Assembly: GCA_910589315.1 (NCBI GenBank)
Contig: CAJUTB010000005.1
Location: 1 to 64,000 of the forward strand
Source of the DNA: an uncultured Oscillibacter sp.
Lineage (GTDB): Bacteria; Bacillota; Clostridia; Oscillospirales; Oscillospiraceae
DNA: 64,000 nt
Direction of reading: 5' to 3'
Numbering within the stretch: the stretch's first letter is position 1; the number at the start of each line of letters is the position of its first letter. Positions 51,808 to 60,146 of the stretch are shown here, one piece after another. The notes beneath the pieces were generated by a model that saw only the letters and a list, made by a program, of their open reading frames with translations, was not told the DNA's origin and did not search any database. The position numbers and the translations under genes were made by a program.

Positions 51808-51836
51808 TTGCTTTTTGACGGCTGGCCTGTTAAAAT
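51808..51836 (+). promoter_or_regulatory. Candidate promoter of rpsT
   Basis: TTGCTT at 51808-51813 and TAAAAT at 51831-51836 are 17 bases apart, 62 bases before the start; another TTGACA at 51773 lacks a good -10. Confidence 0.55.
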
Positions 51837-51898
51837 GTAGGTCTGTACGGTGGGAGGTTTTCCCGCCGATTCTGAGTATGCCAAAGGAGGTGTTTGGT

Positions 51899-52162
51899 TT
51901 GCCGAATATTAAGTCTGCCAAGAAGCGCGTTTTGATCGGAAAGGCCCGCAATGCCCGCAACAAGGCTGCAAAGTCTGACCTCAAGACCGCTATCAAGAAG
52001 TTTGAAGCCGCCGCCGCAGAGGGCAATCGCACCGAGACCGATGGCGCTTACAAGGTTGCGGTGAAGAAGGTCGATCAGGCTGTAGCAAAGGGCATTCTGC
52101 ACAAAAACGCGGCCGCTCACAAAAAGAGCGCTATGACCCTGAAGCTCAACCGGCTCGGTTAA
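51899..52162 (+). CDS. rpsT: 30S ribosomal protein S20
   Basis: The 87-residue basic protein is S20, which binds 16S rRNA: PNIKSAKKRVLIGKARNARN, FEAAAAEGNRTETDGAYKVA, KGILHKNAAAHKKSAMTLKL. The start is a TTG at 51899, placed by AAAGGAGG eight bases upstream and by the conserved PNIKSAKKR N-terminus. TTG starts for rpsT are known in several bacteria and may keep expression low. Confidence 0.97.
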   Translation: MPNIKSAKKRVLIGKARNARNKAAKSDLKTAIKKFEAAAAEGNRTETDGAYKVAVKKVDQAVAKGILHKNAAAHKKSAMTLKLNRLG

Positions 52163-52230
52163 GTCCGGCGGCGGGGCGTTGGATCTGTCCCCGCTTGCAG
52201 GCGTTTTGACGAAGATTCCGTCAGGCCAAA

Positions 52231-52260
52231 AGGGCATCCGTCCGGATGTCCTTTTTGTTT
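52231..52260 (+). terminator. Terminator of rpsT
   Basis: AGGGCATCC pairs with GGATGTCCT (one G-T pair) over a GTCC loop, followed by TTTTGTTTT. Confidence 0.8.
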
Positions 52261-52291
52261 TACCTGTTTTCCAGAAAAAGGAGGCGGCTCT

Positions 52292-53074
52292 ATGCCGGTT
52301 TTTGATACCCATGCCCATTATGATTCTAACGCCTTCCGCACCGACCGGGCGGACATTCTGACGGCGTTGCCCGCCGCCGGGGTGGAGCTGGTGGTGGACC
52401 CTGGGTGCGATGTGAAAAGCTCTCGGGCCGCTCTGGCCCTGGCAGAAGAATTCCCCTGCGTCTACGCCGCTGCGGGAATTCACCCCTCCGACTGCGCCGG
52501 AGCAGGCGAGGCAGAGTTTGCCGCCGTCCGGACGCTGTGCGGACACGAGAAAGCCGTGGCCGTCGGAGAAATCGGACTGGACTATTATTGGAAGGACAAC
52601 CCGCCGAAAGAATTTCAGCAGATGGTATTCCGCCGTCAGATCGAATTGGCCCTGGAGCTGGATTTGCCCGTGATCGTCCACGACCGGGAGGCCCACGGCG
52701 ATTCTCTGGCGATCGTGCTGGAATATCCGGAACTGCGGGGCGTATTTCACTGCTTCTCCGGCAGTCCGGAAATGGCAAAAGAACTGCTGAAGCATGGCTG
52801 GTATTTGGGGTTCGACGGCCCGATTACTTATAAAAATGCGCTGAAGGCCCCCGAGGTGGCGGCTGTGACGCCGCTGGACCGTATTGTAATCGAGACGGAT
52901 TCGCCGTACCTGACGCCGGTTCCGTTCCGGGGAAAGCGGAACGACAGCCGGAATCTGCCCTATGTAATCGAAAAGCTGGCGGAGTGGAAGGGCGTTTCCA
53001 CAGAGGAAATGACGCGGATTACTTGGGAAAACGGCCTTCGGCTGTTTCCCAAAATAAAAAGGCAGGGGGAGTGA
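52292..53074 (+). CDS. tatD: TatD-family metal-dependent hydrolase
   Basis: The 260-residue amidohydrolase-fold protein has FDTHAHYDSNAF with the first metal His pair, AAGIHPSDCAGAG, AVGEIGLDYYW, VIVHDREAHGDSL, GVFHCFSGSPEMAKELL and IETDSPYLTPVPFRGKRNDS. TatD proteins are Mg-dependent 3' to 5' nucleases or D-aminoacyl-tRNA hydrolase-like enzymes. AAAAAGGAGG precedes the ATG. A radical SAM gene of the TatD-linked type lies 2.1 kb downstream, separated by three inserted genes. Confidence 0.94.
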   Translation: MPVFDTHAHYDSNAFRTDRADILTALPAAGVELVVDPGCDVKSSRAALALAEEFPCVYAAAGIHPSDCAGAGEAEFAAVRTLCGHEKAVAVGEIGLDYYWKDNPPKEFQQMVFRRQIELALELDLPVIVHDREAHGDSLAIVLEYPELRGVFHCFSGSPEMAKELLKHGWYLGFDGPITYKNALKAPEVAAVTPLDRIVIETDSPYLTPVPFRGKRNDSRNLPYVIEKLAEWKGVSTEEMTRITWENGLRLFPKIKRQGE

Positions 53075-53077
53075 CAA

Positions 53078-53614
53078 ATGCCGTTTGAAGGGTTTGACTT
53101 CACGAATTTCTGGGAGGAAAGCACGTATAGGGCCAGCTATGCCTGCGGGCCGCTGCTTCCTGCGGTTCTGGCAGAGGCGGAAAAAATACTGGGCTATAAG
53201 CTCCCGGCGTCTTATGTCCGGCTGATGGAGCGGAAAAATGGCGGTGTGCCGGTCAACCGGGCCTTTCCAACGAAAACGCCCACCAGCTGGGCGGGGGATC
53301 ATATTGCGATTGAAAGTATTTTCGGCGTTGGGCTGAATACGCCGGGCTGCATTGTTGGCGAAACCAGCCTGATGGTAGAGGAATGGGGCTACCCGGAAAT
53401 TGGCGTGGCCATTTGCGACTGCCCCTCCGCGGGCCATGACGAGGTGTTCCTCGATTACCGCGCGTGCGGCCCCCAGGGAGAGCCGAAGGTGGTGCATATT
53501 GACCAGGAGGACGATTATTTGATTACGCCTCTGGCGGACACCTTTGAGGAGTTTATTCGCGGGCTGGTGAGCGAGGACGAATTTGACTTTGACGAAGAGG
53601 GGGAAGACGAATGA
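53078..53614 (+). CDS. SMI1/KNR4 (SUKH) family protein
   Basis: The 178-residue protein matches the SUKH fold: AEAEKILGYKLPASYVRLMERKNGGVP, then INGIFGVG-like IESIFGVGLNTPG, EEWGYPEIGVAICDCPSAGHDEVFLDYR and HIDQEDDYLITPLADTFEEFIRGL. The C-terminus is very acidic (EDEFDFDEEGEDE). SUKH proteins often serve as immunity proteins against contact-dependent toxins, but no toxin gene is nearby. It overlaps the next gene by four bases and follows tatD by three. Confidence 0.88.
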   Translation: MPFEGFDFTNFWEESTYRASYACGPLLPAVLAEAEKILGYKLPASYVRLMERKNGGVPVNRAFPTKTPTSWAGDHIAIESIFGVGLNTPGCIVGETSLMVEEWGYPEIGVAICDCPSAGHDEVFLDYRACGPQGEPKVVHIDQEDDYLITPLADTFEEFIRGLVSEDEFDFDEEGEDE

Positions 53615-54444
53615 CGATGCTGCGGAATTTGTTGGCAATTCTGGGGGCGGCGCTGCTTGGGTTCCTGCTTTTAAGAACATTTCGCGGAACCGGGAAAAAT
53701 ACGCCGTTTCCGGACCGGCCAACGGAATCCCTGGTGGGGGAAGCGGTGATTACAGAAGGTAGAATTCCGGAAACGGATTACGATTTACCTGGGGAGCGTA
53801 TGGATTTACGCGCGTGGGATGTGCAGAATTTCCCGCTCGCCCTGCTGGCGGAATTGCCGGAGGCGGACGCGGCGTTCTACGGACTCAATGAAAATACCGC
53901 CCTCGTTCGCTGGGGAAACAGCCTGGCGGAATTCGACTGGTCATTTGTCACGCCCCGGAGTATTCCGCCGCGAATCTGGCGGCTTGACCTGGACGACGAT
54001 TGGCAGGACGAGCTGATCATAGACTGCTATGTGGACGGCGGCACTGGCGTTTCCATTGAGGAACTGCATGTGATCGAGAAAAACGCGGACGATACCTTGA
54101 CGGATTTTGCCTTCCCGGAAACGCTTTGGAAGGAACAGATTCTGGAAATGGCGTGGCTTTCCAGCAGCGGCGGTTACAGGGCCTATGTTCAAATGGGGGA
54201 GGATATGGTGGAATTCCGTACGGAGAACATTGCGTCGGGCGACCATTCTCTGGAGAGTATCCGGCAGCATTTCGGAACCAGTGAAGTTGCATACTTTGAA
54301 TCCGCAAACGGCGGCCTCCGTCTAAACGGCTCTTTCTGCCTGGAAACGGAGGATAATGGCCCGCATAGGGTCGCGGACTACTCTGTCGGCATATCCTATC
54401 AGGACGGCGCGTTTCTGCTGACGGATTTTCACGTAAGCAAATGA
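53611..54444 (+). CDS. Membrane-anchored protein of unknown function
   Basis: The 277-residue product has one N-terminal helix (LLAILGAALLGFLLLRTF) and then a probably extracytoplasmic domain of strands, with a loop RLDLDDDWQDELIIDCYVDGG like an FG-GAP/VCBS calcium loop. I recognise no family with confidence. It overlaps the SUKH gene by ATGA, so the two are co-translated. Confidence 0.75.
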   Translation: MTMLRNLLAILGAALLGFLLLRTFRGTGKNTPFPDRPTESLVGEAVITEGRIPETDYDLPGERMDLRAWDVQNFPLALLAELPEADAAFYGLNENTALVRWGNSLAEFDWSFVTPRSIPPRIWRLDLDDDWQDELIIDCYVDGGTGVSIEELHVIEKNADDTLTDFAFPETLWKEQILEMAWLSSSGGYRAYVQMGEDMVEFRTENIASGDHSLESIRQHFGTSEVAYFESANGGLRLNGSFCLETEDNGPHRVADYSVGISYQDGAFLLTDFHVSK

Positions 54445-54556
54445 TTTTTTACAATCATTTTTGAATAGCACGCCTCTCAAAGATGAGATTATAAATATGC
54501 ATGACAGACGGCAGGCTTTATCACATCGAATCCTTAAAACGGAAAGGGGGAGCCGA

Positions 54557-55117
54557 ATGGATGTGTGTGCGGAAAAAGAGAAGGAAGAACTTACGGAAGC
54601 TCTTGTAAAAGCGGCCGGAGCCGCGTTCCGGTCTTTGCAGGAAACCACCAAAGAACATTTTTATTATTATGTGCTGGTGTTTGACGAGGGACTGCATCCA
54701 TATATTTCAGCATGGTCTGATGAAGCCCTGGAAAAATCAGTCGTTGAACAGCAAATATCCGAGGATGAGAAGCGTTGGTGGAAATGGGATTGTTCGGATT
54801 CTCCCTATGCTGTTTATGGATATGATGATTTTTTTGGCGAAGTAAGCGAATTGCTGGATAAACAAGAAAGTCTGCTGTCCGACGAGGAACTTTATGGGAT
54901 TGAGTGGGATATGCGGGTTGATGTATTGGAGGAAGCTATGAAAAGGCTGGATGGGTCTGGTCTGTTTGGGACGAAGGAGGAGCGTAAAAATGTGGTGATT
55001 AACGTAGAATTGGCTCCGCCCGACGGCTCAGAATATAACCGGGCATTACGGCTGAATCCGCCTTCTGCGCTTCTGTCTGCATATTTAGAAACATGTGAGG
55101 AACCCGAAATGGGCTGA
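54557..55117 (+). CDS. DUF4303 family protein
   Basis: The 186-residue protein begins MDVCAEKEKEELTEALVKAA and has EHFYYYVLVFDEGLHPYISAWSDEAL, then WKWDCSDSPYAVYGYDDFFGEV, typical of DUF4303. The family often appears with SUKH proteins in toxin-immunity arrays, which fits this context. The ATG at 54557 follows AAAGGGGGAG. The gene is clearly AT-richer than tatD and the radical SAM gene, suggesting recent arrival. Confidence 0.85.
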   Translation: MDVCAEKEKEELTEALVKAAGAAFRSLQETTKEHFYYYVLVFDEGLHPYISAWSDEALEKSVVEQQISEDEKRWWKWDCSDSPYAVYGYDDFFGEVSELLDKQESLLSDEELYGIEWDMRVDVLEEAMKRLDGSGLFGTKEERKNVVINVELAPPDGSEYNRALRLNPPSALLSAYLETCEEPEMG

Positions 55118-55178
55118 ATAATTAGGCACAATACTGCAAGTTTTATATCGGAAACAAATAAGAAAAGGAGCGATTTTT

Positions 55179-55799
55179 ATGGAAAAAGGTTTCACCATTA
55201 CCTATGAATATGGGGATAACCTGTATGTCAACACAACAAACCGCTGTAATTACCACTGTGAATTCTGCCTCCGGCACAACGGCCATGACGGCAGCATCTA
55301 CACGGACAACCTCTGGCTGAAGCGGGAGCCAACCAGAGAGGAAATTCTTGCCTCCATTGAGGCCAGGGACCTCTCAAAATATGGACAGCTGGTGTTCTGC
55401 GGCTTCGGGGAACCCAGCTACCGCATAGACGATATTATATGGGTGATCGACCAGCTCAAGGCTCACGGAAAAAAGATTTTTACCCGTATGGATACCAACG
55501 GCACGGGAAATCTAATCCATGGCCGGGATATCTGCCCGGAGTTTGCCGGACGGTTCGACATGGTGTCCATCTCCCTCAACAACGACACGGCGGAGAAATA
55601 CAACGCGCTCTGCCACCCTGCGGCTCCGGGAGCCTACGAGGCCATGAAGGCGTTTGCAAAAGAACTCCGGCAGTATGTTCCCCATGTCATGATGACTGTG
55701 GTGGATACCATACCGCCGGAGGAGGTCGAAGCCTGCCGGAAAATCTGCGAAGAAGAAATCGGCGCAGAATACCGGGTGCGGGCGTATATCAAGGACTGA
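55179..55799 (+). CDS. TatD-linked radical SAM protein
   Basis: The 206-residue protein has the radical SAM cluster motif in NRCNYHCEFCLR and family segments FCGFGEPSYRIDD, KKIFTRMDTNGTGNLIHGRD, DMVSISLNNDTAEKYNALCHP and VMMTVVDTIPPEEVEACRKI. It is short for the superfamily, as is usual for the group found next to tatD. Its reaction is unknown. AAAAGGAG precedes the ATG. The TatD gene at 52292 supports the assignment. Confidence 0.9.
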   Translation: MEKGFTITYEYGDNLYVNTTNRCNYHCEFCLRHNGHDGSIYTDNLWLKREPTREEILASIEARDLSKYGQLVFCGFGEPSYRIDDIIWVIDQLKAHGKKIFTRMDTNGTGNLIHGRDICPEFAGRFDMVSISLNNDTAEKYNALCHPAAPGAYEAMKAFAKELRQYVPHVMMTVVDTIPPEEVEACRKICEEEIGAEYRVRAYIKD

Positions 55800-55833
55800 A
55801 GGACAGGCCCCCAGGGCCGGAAAGAGAGAGTGC

Positions 55834-56076
55834 ATGATGTTTCGTTTGCTGGGAACCATTCTTATGGGCGCGTTGGTGGGCGGGATCGCCGGAAGGCTGA
55901 TGGATGCCGAGGGGAGCCTGCTCTGGACGATTGTCGTGGGCGTGATCGGGTCCGCTGTCGGCAGCGCGGTGTTTGGCCTGCTGGGCTTCTATGCCTTCGG
56001 CTGGCTTGCGAATTTGTTTGTGTCTATTGTGGGCGCGTGCCTGTTTATCTGGGTTGGCCGGAAGATGTTTCACTGA
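55834..56076 (+). CDS. GlsB/YeaQ/YmgE-family membrane protein
   Basis: The 80-residue protein has three hydrophobic Gly-rich helices: LLGTILMGALVGGIAGRLMD, LLWTIVVGVIGSAVGSAVFG and YAFGWLANLFVSIVGACLFIWVG. This is the transglycosylase-associated/GlsB pattern, linked to general stress in other Gram-positives. An in-frame ATG one codon later is an alternative start. It converges on queT and overlaps its end by seven bases. Confidence 0.88.
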   Translation: MMFRLLGTILMGALVGGIAGRLMDAEGSLLWTIVVGVIGSAVGSAVFGLLGFYAFGWLANLFVSIVGACLFIWVGRKMFH

Positions 56077-56597
56077 ATCGTATTGGAACGAGCCGACAGA
56101 CGGCCCCGCAGCGTGGGAATCCGGGGGAGCAGCCGCAGCAGCGGAATGCCAAGCAAAACGCACACGGCGGCCTCTCCCGCGCCCACCATCAGCGCGTTGA
56201 GCCCGAAGGCAGGCCAGAAAGCCGCGCCGCTCTGGACTTCAAACCAGGCGATTTCCGCCCCGACAATGACCGCGTTGCACAGCACCGGCGGTACGGCCGC
56301 CAGGTAAGGATTCGGCATCCGGCGGGTTATGAGGGCCGCCAGAAGCGTGGCCAGGGTGCCGAACAGCCAGTCCAAAACGATGGGAGAGCCCAGAAAATTC
56401 GCCAGGAAGCACCCAACCACCAGACCGGGAATGGCCTCCGGGAACAAAAAGGGCAGGAGCGTCATGGCCTCCGCCACCCGGAACTGAACGCCTAAGTACT
56501 GCGGGATGGGCAGGAGCAGCGTCGCAGCCGCATAAACGGCGGCGATGAGTCCGGCGGCGGCCAGCCGCCGGGTGGAGAAACGGGGTTGCGTGTTCAT
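56070..56597 (-). CDS. queT: QueT-family queuosine precursor transporter
   Basis: The 175-residue membrane protein has about five helices and the QueT pattern LAAAGLIAAVYAAATLLL, YLGVQFRVAEAMTLLPFLFPEAIPGLVVGCFLANFLGS. It is the substrate component of an ECF importer for preQ0/preQ1-type precursors of queuosine. AGGAGG precedes the ATG at 56597. A preQ1 riboswitch in its leader supports the role strongly. Confidence 0.95.
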   Translation of the reverse strand: MNTQPRFSTRRLAAAGLIAAVYAAATLLLPIPQYLGVQFRVAEAMTLLPFLFPEAIPGLVVGCFLANFLGSPIVLDWLFGTLATLLAALITRRMPNPYLAAVPPVLCNAVIVGAEIAWFEVQSGAAFWPAFGLNALMVGAGEAAVCVLLGIPLLRLLPRIPTLRGRLSARSNTIQ

Positions 56598-56705
56598 AAA
56601 AAACCTCCTGTGGAGCCGCGTTCGGAACGAGCGCGGCTTTACCGCTTTTCCGGCAAGCGGTCCGCCGGTATGAGTTGCCGCGGGACCGCCGGAACGCGCA
56701 AAAAA

Positions 56706-56741
56706 GCGGCTTCCGCCGGGTAAAACCCGCAGGGAGGCCGC
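56706..56741 (-). terminator. Second terminator in the queT leader
   Basis: On the minus strand GCGGC (56741-56737) pairs with GCCGC (56710-56706), enclosing CGGG-TTTTA-CCCG, and is followed by TTTTTTGCGC. It lies between the riboswitch terminator and queT. Confidence 0.65.
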
Positions 56742-56752
56742 AAAAACAAAAC

Positions 56753-56771
56753 GTGCGGATAAAGGCCGCAC
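56753..56771 (-). terminator. Riboswitch expression-platform terminator
   Basis: On the minus strand GTGCGG (56771-56766) pairs with CCGCAC (56758-56753), followed by GTTTTGTTTTT, directly after the aptamer. Confidence 0.75.
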
Positions 56772-56775
56772 AAAG

Positions 56776-56810
56776 CCTCCATTTTTTTAGGCAGGGTGAT
56801 GGCACCTGCT
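56776..56810 (-). ncRNA. preQ1 class I riboswitch aptamer
   Basis: On the minus strand GCAGG and CCTGC form the P1 stem around the loop TGCCATCAC, followed by the A-rich tail CTAAAAAAATGG. CCAT in the loop can pair with ATGG in the tail, giving the H-type pseudoknot of preQ1-I aptamers. Two terminators follow before queT, so preQ1 binding would stop transcription and reduce import. Confidence 0.85.
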
Positions 56811-56818
56811 GAAACCGC

Positions 56819-56847
56819 AGTATAACACAGACGGGAAAAAATTGCAA
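56819..56847 (-). promoter_or_regulatory. Promoter of the riboswitch-queT transcript
   Basis: On the minus strand TTGCAA (56847-56842) and TATACT (56824-56819) are 17 bases apart; the aptamer begins nine bases downstream of the -10. Confidence 0.75.
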
Positions 56848-57034
56848 GATGAAATTTACGCGGAAGCCGTTTGCGTCAGGGTGTCCGAAAAAGAGCCTGA
56901 CAGGGAAAAAAGTTTGTGCAACCCGCATAAGGATTCGTTTCTATGGCATGTACCGGCTGGAAGAAGGATATTTTTGAAGGGTGGAAACCGTTGCGGCTTC
57001 TTATGTACAAACCGTAAAAAATTTGCCGTAGATA
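56848..57034. other. Intergenic stretch without recognisable genes
   Basis: Between the divergent queT and transglutaminase promoters I see no gene, RNA structure or repeat that I can support. Confidence 0.5.
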
Positions 57035-57063
57035 TTGAAATTAGACGGAGCTTGTGCTATCCT
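57035..57063 (+). promoter_or_regulatory. Promoter of the transglutaminase gene
   Basis: TTGAAA at 57035-57040 and TATCCT at 57058-57063 are 17 bases apart, 112 bases before the start. Confidence 0.6.
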
Positions 57064-57175
57064 TGCTTATGTTGAAATGTACGGATAATCTGCAAAAAGC
57101 AGATTTTGCCGGCGAATTCCCTTTGCGGCGGCGGAGGCTTGCGGACGCTGCGGAAGAAATAAGGAGATGAGGCCA

Positions 57176-58006
57176 ATGAAAGGAACTCTGCCGGAATGGA
57201 ACGCCGCTTCCCAATCGCCGGCGGCCAGAGCCGCCCGAAGCCGCGCCAGAAGAAGACGCCTCCGGCGCAGAAGACGTATCCAGCAGCTGTGTCTGCTTGC
57301 GGTCGTGGCCGTTGCGGCGTTGTCCCTCTGCGCCTATGGTTTTTGGAACCGGAACGCCCAGTCCCCGGAACAGGAGGCCCCGCCGTCTGCACCAGAACAG
57401 GATGTCTCGGGCAGCGCGCTGGGAACGACTCCAGACGGGACGGACCCGGTAAACCCGGAGGACCATGTGATTCCCGCGGTCAATCCGGAACCGGAGCCGG
57501 AACCAGAGCCGGAACCGCTGACGCCGCTGGAGGAGGAAGTTCAGAAAGTTCTGGATTCCATTATTACGGAGGACATGACCAAGCTGGAACAGGTCCGGGC
57601 GGTGTTTGATTTTACCAAAACAAGCATAGCCTATACGGGAGACTCCGACAAATCCGACTGGAAGGACGGCGCATACTCGGGACTGATGCGCCGGCGCGGC
57701 GACTGTTTTACATACTATGCCGTTTCCCGCGCCCTGCTGGACGGTCTGGGGATCGAAAATCTGGAAGTTACACGGGTGGGCGGTCCCACGTCCCATTACT
57801 GGAATCTGGTGAACTGCGGCGGCGGCTGGTATCATTTTGACGCGACGCCCCGCAGCAGCAAAATGCCCTCGTTTGTGAGCTTTATGTTTACCGACGCGGA
57901 GGCGGCGGATTACACCGAACGGGCCGGACGGAATTACTATACCTTCGACGGCTCCCTTTACCCGGAACGGGCGGTGGACCCTCCGTCGGAAGAAGCGGAG
58001 GAGTAA
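57176..58006 (+). CDS. Membrane-anchored transglutaminase-like protein
   Basis: The 276-residue protein has a strongly basic cytoplasmic tail (RARRRRLRRRRRIQQ), one membrane helix (LCLLAVVAVAALSLCAYGF), a Pro/Glu-rich linker with repeated EP dipeptides, and a transglutaminase-like domain whose triad is visible in RRRGDCFTYYAV (Cys), GPTSHYWNLV (His) and WYHFDATPRSS (Asp). Such domains act as proteases or crosslinkers at the surface. AAGGAG lies nine bases before the ATG at 57176; the ATG at 57167 is too close to it. The lipoprotein gene follows by 39 bases. Confidence 0.87.
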   Translation: MKGTLPEWNAASQSPAARAARSRARRRRLRRRRRIQQLCLLAVVAVAALSLCAYGFWNRNAQSPEQEAPPSAPEQDVSGSALGTTPDGTDPVNPEDHVIPAVNPEPEPEPEPEPLTPLEEEVQKVLDSIITEDMTKLEQVRAVFDFTKTSIAYTGDSDKSDWKDGAYSGLMRRRGDCFTYYAVSRALLDGLGIENLEVTRVGGPTSHYWNLVNCGGGWYHFDATPRSSKMPSFVSFMFTDAEAADYTERAGRNYYTFDGSLYPERAVDPPSEEAEE

Positions 58007-58045
58007 AAAAGCGTCAAATCTGGAAGAATGAAAGGACAACCAACT

Positions 58046-58600
58046 ATGAAGCGGATGCAGATTCTACTGTTGATACTGGCTCTTGCGCTGACCTTGGCGG
58101 CCTGCGGCGGAAAGCCTTCGGAGGACAATGCCGGAAACGGCGCGCAGCAGACGGGGGACGCGAGCGGCAGTATTCCCGCGCCCAAGGCGGGGAGCGAGCT
58201 GGTGTTTTCTTACAAAGACTGTCCCCTTCCGATGAACGCGGAATTCGCCCCCCTGCTGGAATACCTGGGGGAGCCGGACAAATACTTTGAGGCTGCCAGC
58301 TGCGCCTTTGAGGGACTGGATAAAACCTACACCTACGGCGGGCTGGAGATCATCACCTATCCCAACGAGGAAAAGGATTTTATTTCCAGCATTCGCCTGC
58401 TGGACGACAGCGTTTCCACGCCGGAGGGCATTACCATCGGCTCGACGCCGGAGGACGTGACCGCCGCTTACGGCGAGGATTACGAGGAGCTTGGCAGTCA
58501 GTACGTTTATAAAAACGGCGACGCCACACTGACGGTTTTGTTTGAAGACGGCGCGGCAATTTCCGTGGAATATATCGCGCTGAATGACTTGCTGGGATAA
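58046..58600 (+). CDS. Lipoprotein of unknown function
   Basis: The 184-residue product has a lipoprotein signal (MKRMQILLLILALALTLAAC) and a domain with YLGEPDKYFEAASCAFEGLD, KTYTYGGLEIITYPNEEKD, and GSTPEDVTAAYGEDY, which resembles the short repeats of small BLIP-like or SmpA-like lipoproteins (a TPEDV helix between strands). The family is not certain. The ATG at 58046 fits AAAGGA better than that at 58028. It precedes the dlt-like cassette by ten bases. Confidence 0.8.
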   Translation: MKRMQILLLILALALTLAACGGKPSEDNAGNGAQQTGDASGSIPAPKAGSELVFSYKDCPLPMNAEFAPLLEYLGEPDKYFEAASCAFEGLDKTYTYGGLEIITYPNEEKDFISSIRLLDDSVSTPEGITIGSTPEDVTAAYGEDYEELGSQYVYKNGDATLTVLFEDGAAISVEYIALNDLLG

Positions 58601-58610
58601 GGGGCCGGGA

Positions 58611-60128
58611 ATGCGTCACAATGTTTTGAACGATCTCTGGCGCACCGCGCGGGAAAAACCGGACAAATTGGCTTTTTCCGACGGTGTGAACGGTCTGACC
58701 TTCGGCGAGGTCTGCCGGCAGAGCCGCGCCGTGGGCACGTTTTTGCACCAGCGGGGCATCTGCCGCCGCCCGGTGGTGGTTTTTATGGAGAAATCGCCCC
58801 AGGAGGTGGCGGCGTTTTTCGGCGTGGTGGCCGGAGGCTGCTTCTATGTGCCTCTGGACGCAGAAATGCCCGCCGGGCGGATTCAGCTGATTTTGGACAA
58901 CGTGCAGACGCCGCTGCTGATCTGTGACAGCCATACCCTGGAAACCGCCCGGTCCTTCCGGCTGGACGGCGCGGAGACGGTGCTTTACAGCGATATCGCC
59001 GGATTGAAGCCGGACGATGCCGCCTTGCAGGTTATCTATGACCACACCTTGGATACGGACCCGATTTATGTCGTGTTTACCTCCGGGTCCACGGGCATTC
59101 CCAAAGGCGTCGCCGCCTGCCATCGTTCCGTGCTGGACTACATGGAACAGCTGTCGGAAGTCCTCGGGTTCAACGAACATACGGTGTTCGGCAGTCAGAC
59201 GCCGTTGTATTTTGACGCCTGCCTGAAAGAGCTGTATGGGACGGTCAGATCCGGCGGAACGACGTACCTGATTCCCAAAAACCTGTTTTCCATTCCCGTC
59301 TCCCTGGTGGAGTACCTGAACGAGCATAAGATCAATACGGTCTGCTGGGTGGTTTCCGCACTGACCATGATCAGCGCATTCGGCACATTTGACATTGTAA
59401 AGCCGGAATTCCTGCGGACGATTGCGTTTGGCAGCGAGGTATTTCCCGCCAAGCAGCTGCGGCTGTGGCGGGAGGCTTTGCCGGAGGCGTCGTTTACAAA
59501 CCTTTATGGGCCTACGGAGGGTACCGGTATGTGCTGCTATTACCGGGTAGACCGGGAATTTCAGGAGGGAGAGGCGATTCCGATTGGACAGCCCTTCCCG
59601 AACCGTGAAATTCTGCTGCTGAATGAAGCGGGACAGTCGGCGGCAAAGGGCGAACCGGGCGAGATCTGCATTCGGGGCACCACGCTGACGCTGGGATATT
59701 ACAACGATCCTGAGCGCACCGCGGCCGCGTTTGTGCAGAATCCCTTGCAAACCGCTTACCCGGAATGGATTTACAAAACCGGGGACATTGGACGGTACAA
59801 CGACCGGGGCGAGCTGGTGTTTGTCTCCCGGAAGGATTACCAGATCAAGCATATGGGCCATCGGGTGGAGCTGGGCGAGGTGGAGGTCAACGCCGCAATG
59901 GCGCCGGATATCCAAATGACGGCCTGCATCTACGACGGACGGCGGAGTAAAATCGTGCTGTATTACGTGGGCGGCCTGACGGAAAAGGAGCTGACGGCGG
60001 AACTCAAAACCCGTCTGCCCCGCTATATGCTGCCCAACCGTATTTTCCGCCTGGAACGCCTGCCCCAGACGGCGAATGGAAAAATCGACCGCAAGGCCCT
60101 GGAAGCCTCTTATCTGGGTGCGCGGTAA
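58611..60128 (+). CDS. AMP-forming adenylation enzyme, DltA-like
   Basis: The 505-residue protein is an amino-acid-adenylation-type enzyme: YVVFTSGSTGIPKGVAACH (P-loop), NLYGPTEGTGMCCYYRV, YKTGDIGRYNDRGELVFVSR, QIKHMGHRVELGEVE, and the C-terminal Lys in TANGKIDRKAL. It should activate a carboxylic acid and load it on the carrier protein encoded next. In DltA the substrate is D-alanine; whether it is here is not certain. The order ligase, carrier, MBOAT, SGNH matches dltA-C-B-D functions. Confidence 0.9.
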   Translation: MRHNVLNDLWRTAREKPDKLAFSDGVNGLTFGEVCRQSRAVGTFLHQRGICRRPVVVFMEKSPQEVAAFFGVVAGGCFYVPLDAEMPAGRIQLILDNVQTPLLICDSHTLETARSFRLDGAETVLYSDIAGLKPDDAALQVIYDHTLDTDPIYVVFTSGSTGIPKGVAACHRSVLDYMEQLSEVLGFNEHTVFGSQTPLYFDACLKELYGTVRSGGTTYLIPKNLFSIPVSLVEYLNEHKINTVCWVVSALTMISAFGTFDIVKPEFLRTIAFGSEVFPAKQLRLWREALPEASFTNLYGPTEGTGMCCYYRVDREFQEGEAIPIGQPFPNREILLLNEAGQSAAKGEPGEICIRGTTLTLGYYNDPERTAAAFVQNPLQTAYPEWIYKTGDIGRYNDRGELVFVSRKDYQIKHMGHRVELGEVEVNAAMAPDIQMTACIYDGRRSKIVLYYVGGLTEKELTAELKTRLPRYMLPNRIFRLERLPQTANGKIDRKALEASYLGAR

Positions 60129-60146
60129 ATTATGGAGGAAAACAAG

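Noticed and set aside
56630..56785. 46-codon frame in the queT leader starting in the riboswitch tail
   Set aside because: It crosses two terminators and has no ribosome site; an open run of this size is unsurprising at this GC.
57480..57530. Repeated EP dipeptide coding as a possible tandem repeat
   Set aside because: It is a short Pro/Glu linker of the transglutaminase-like protein, not a DNA repeat element.
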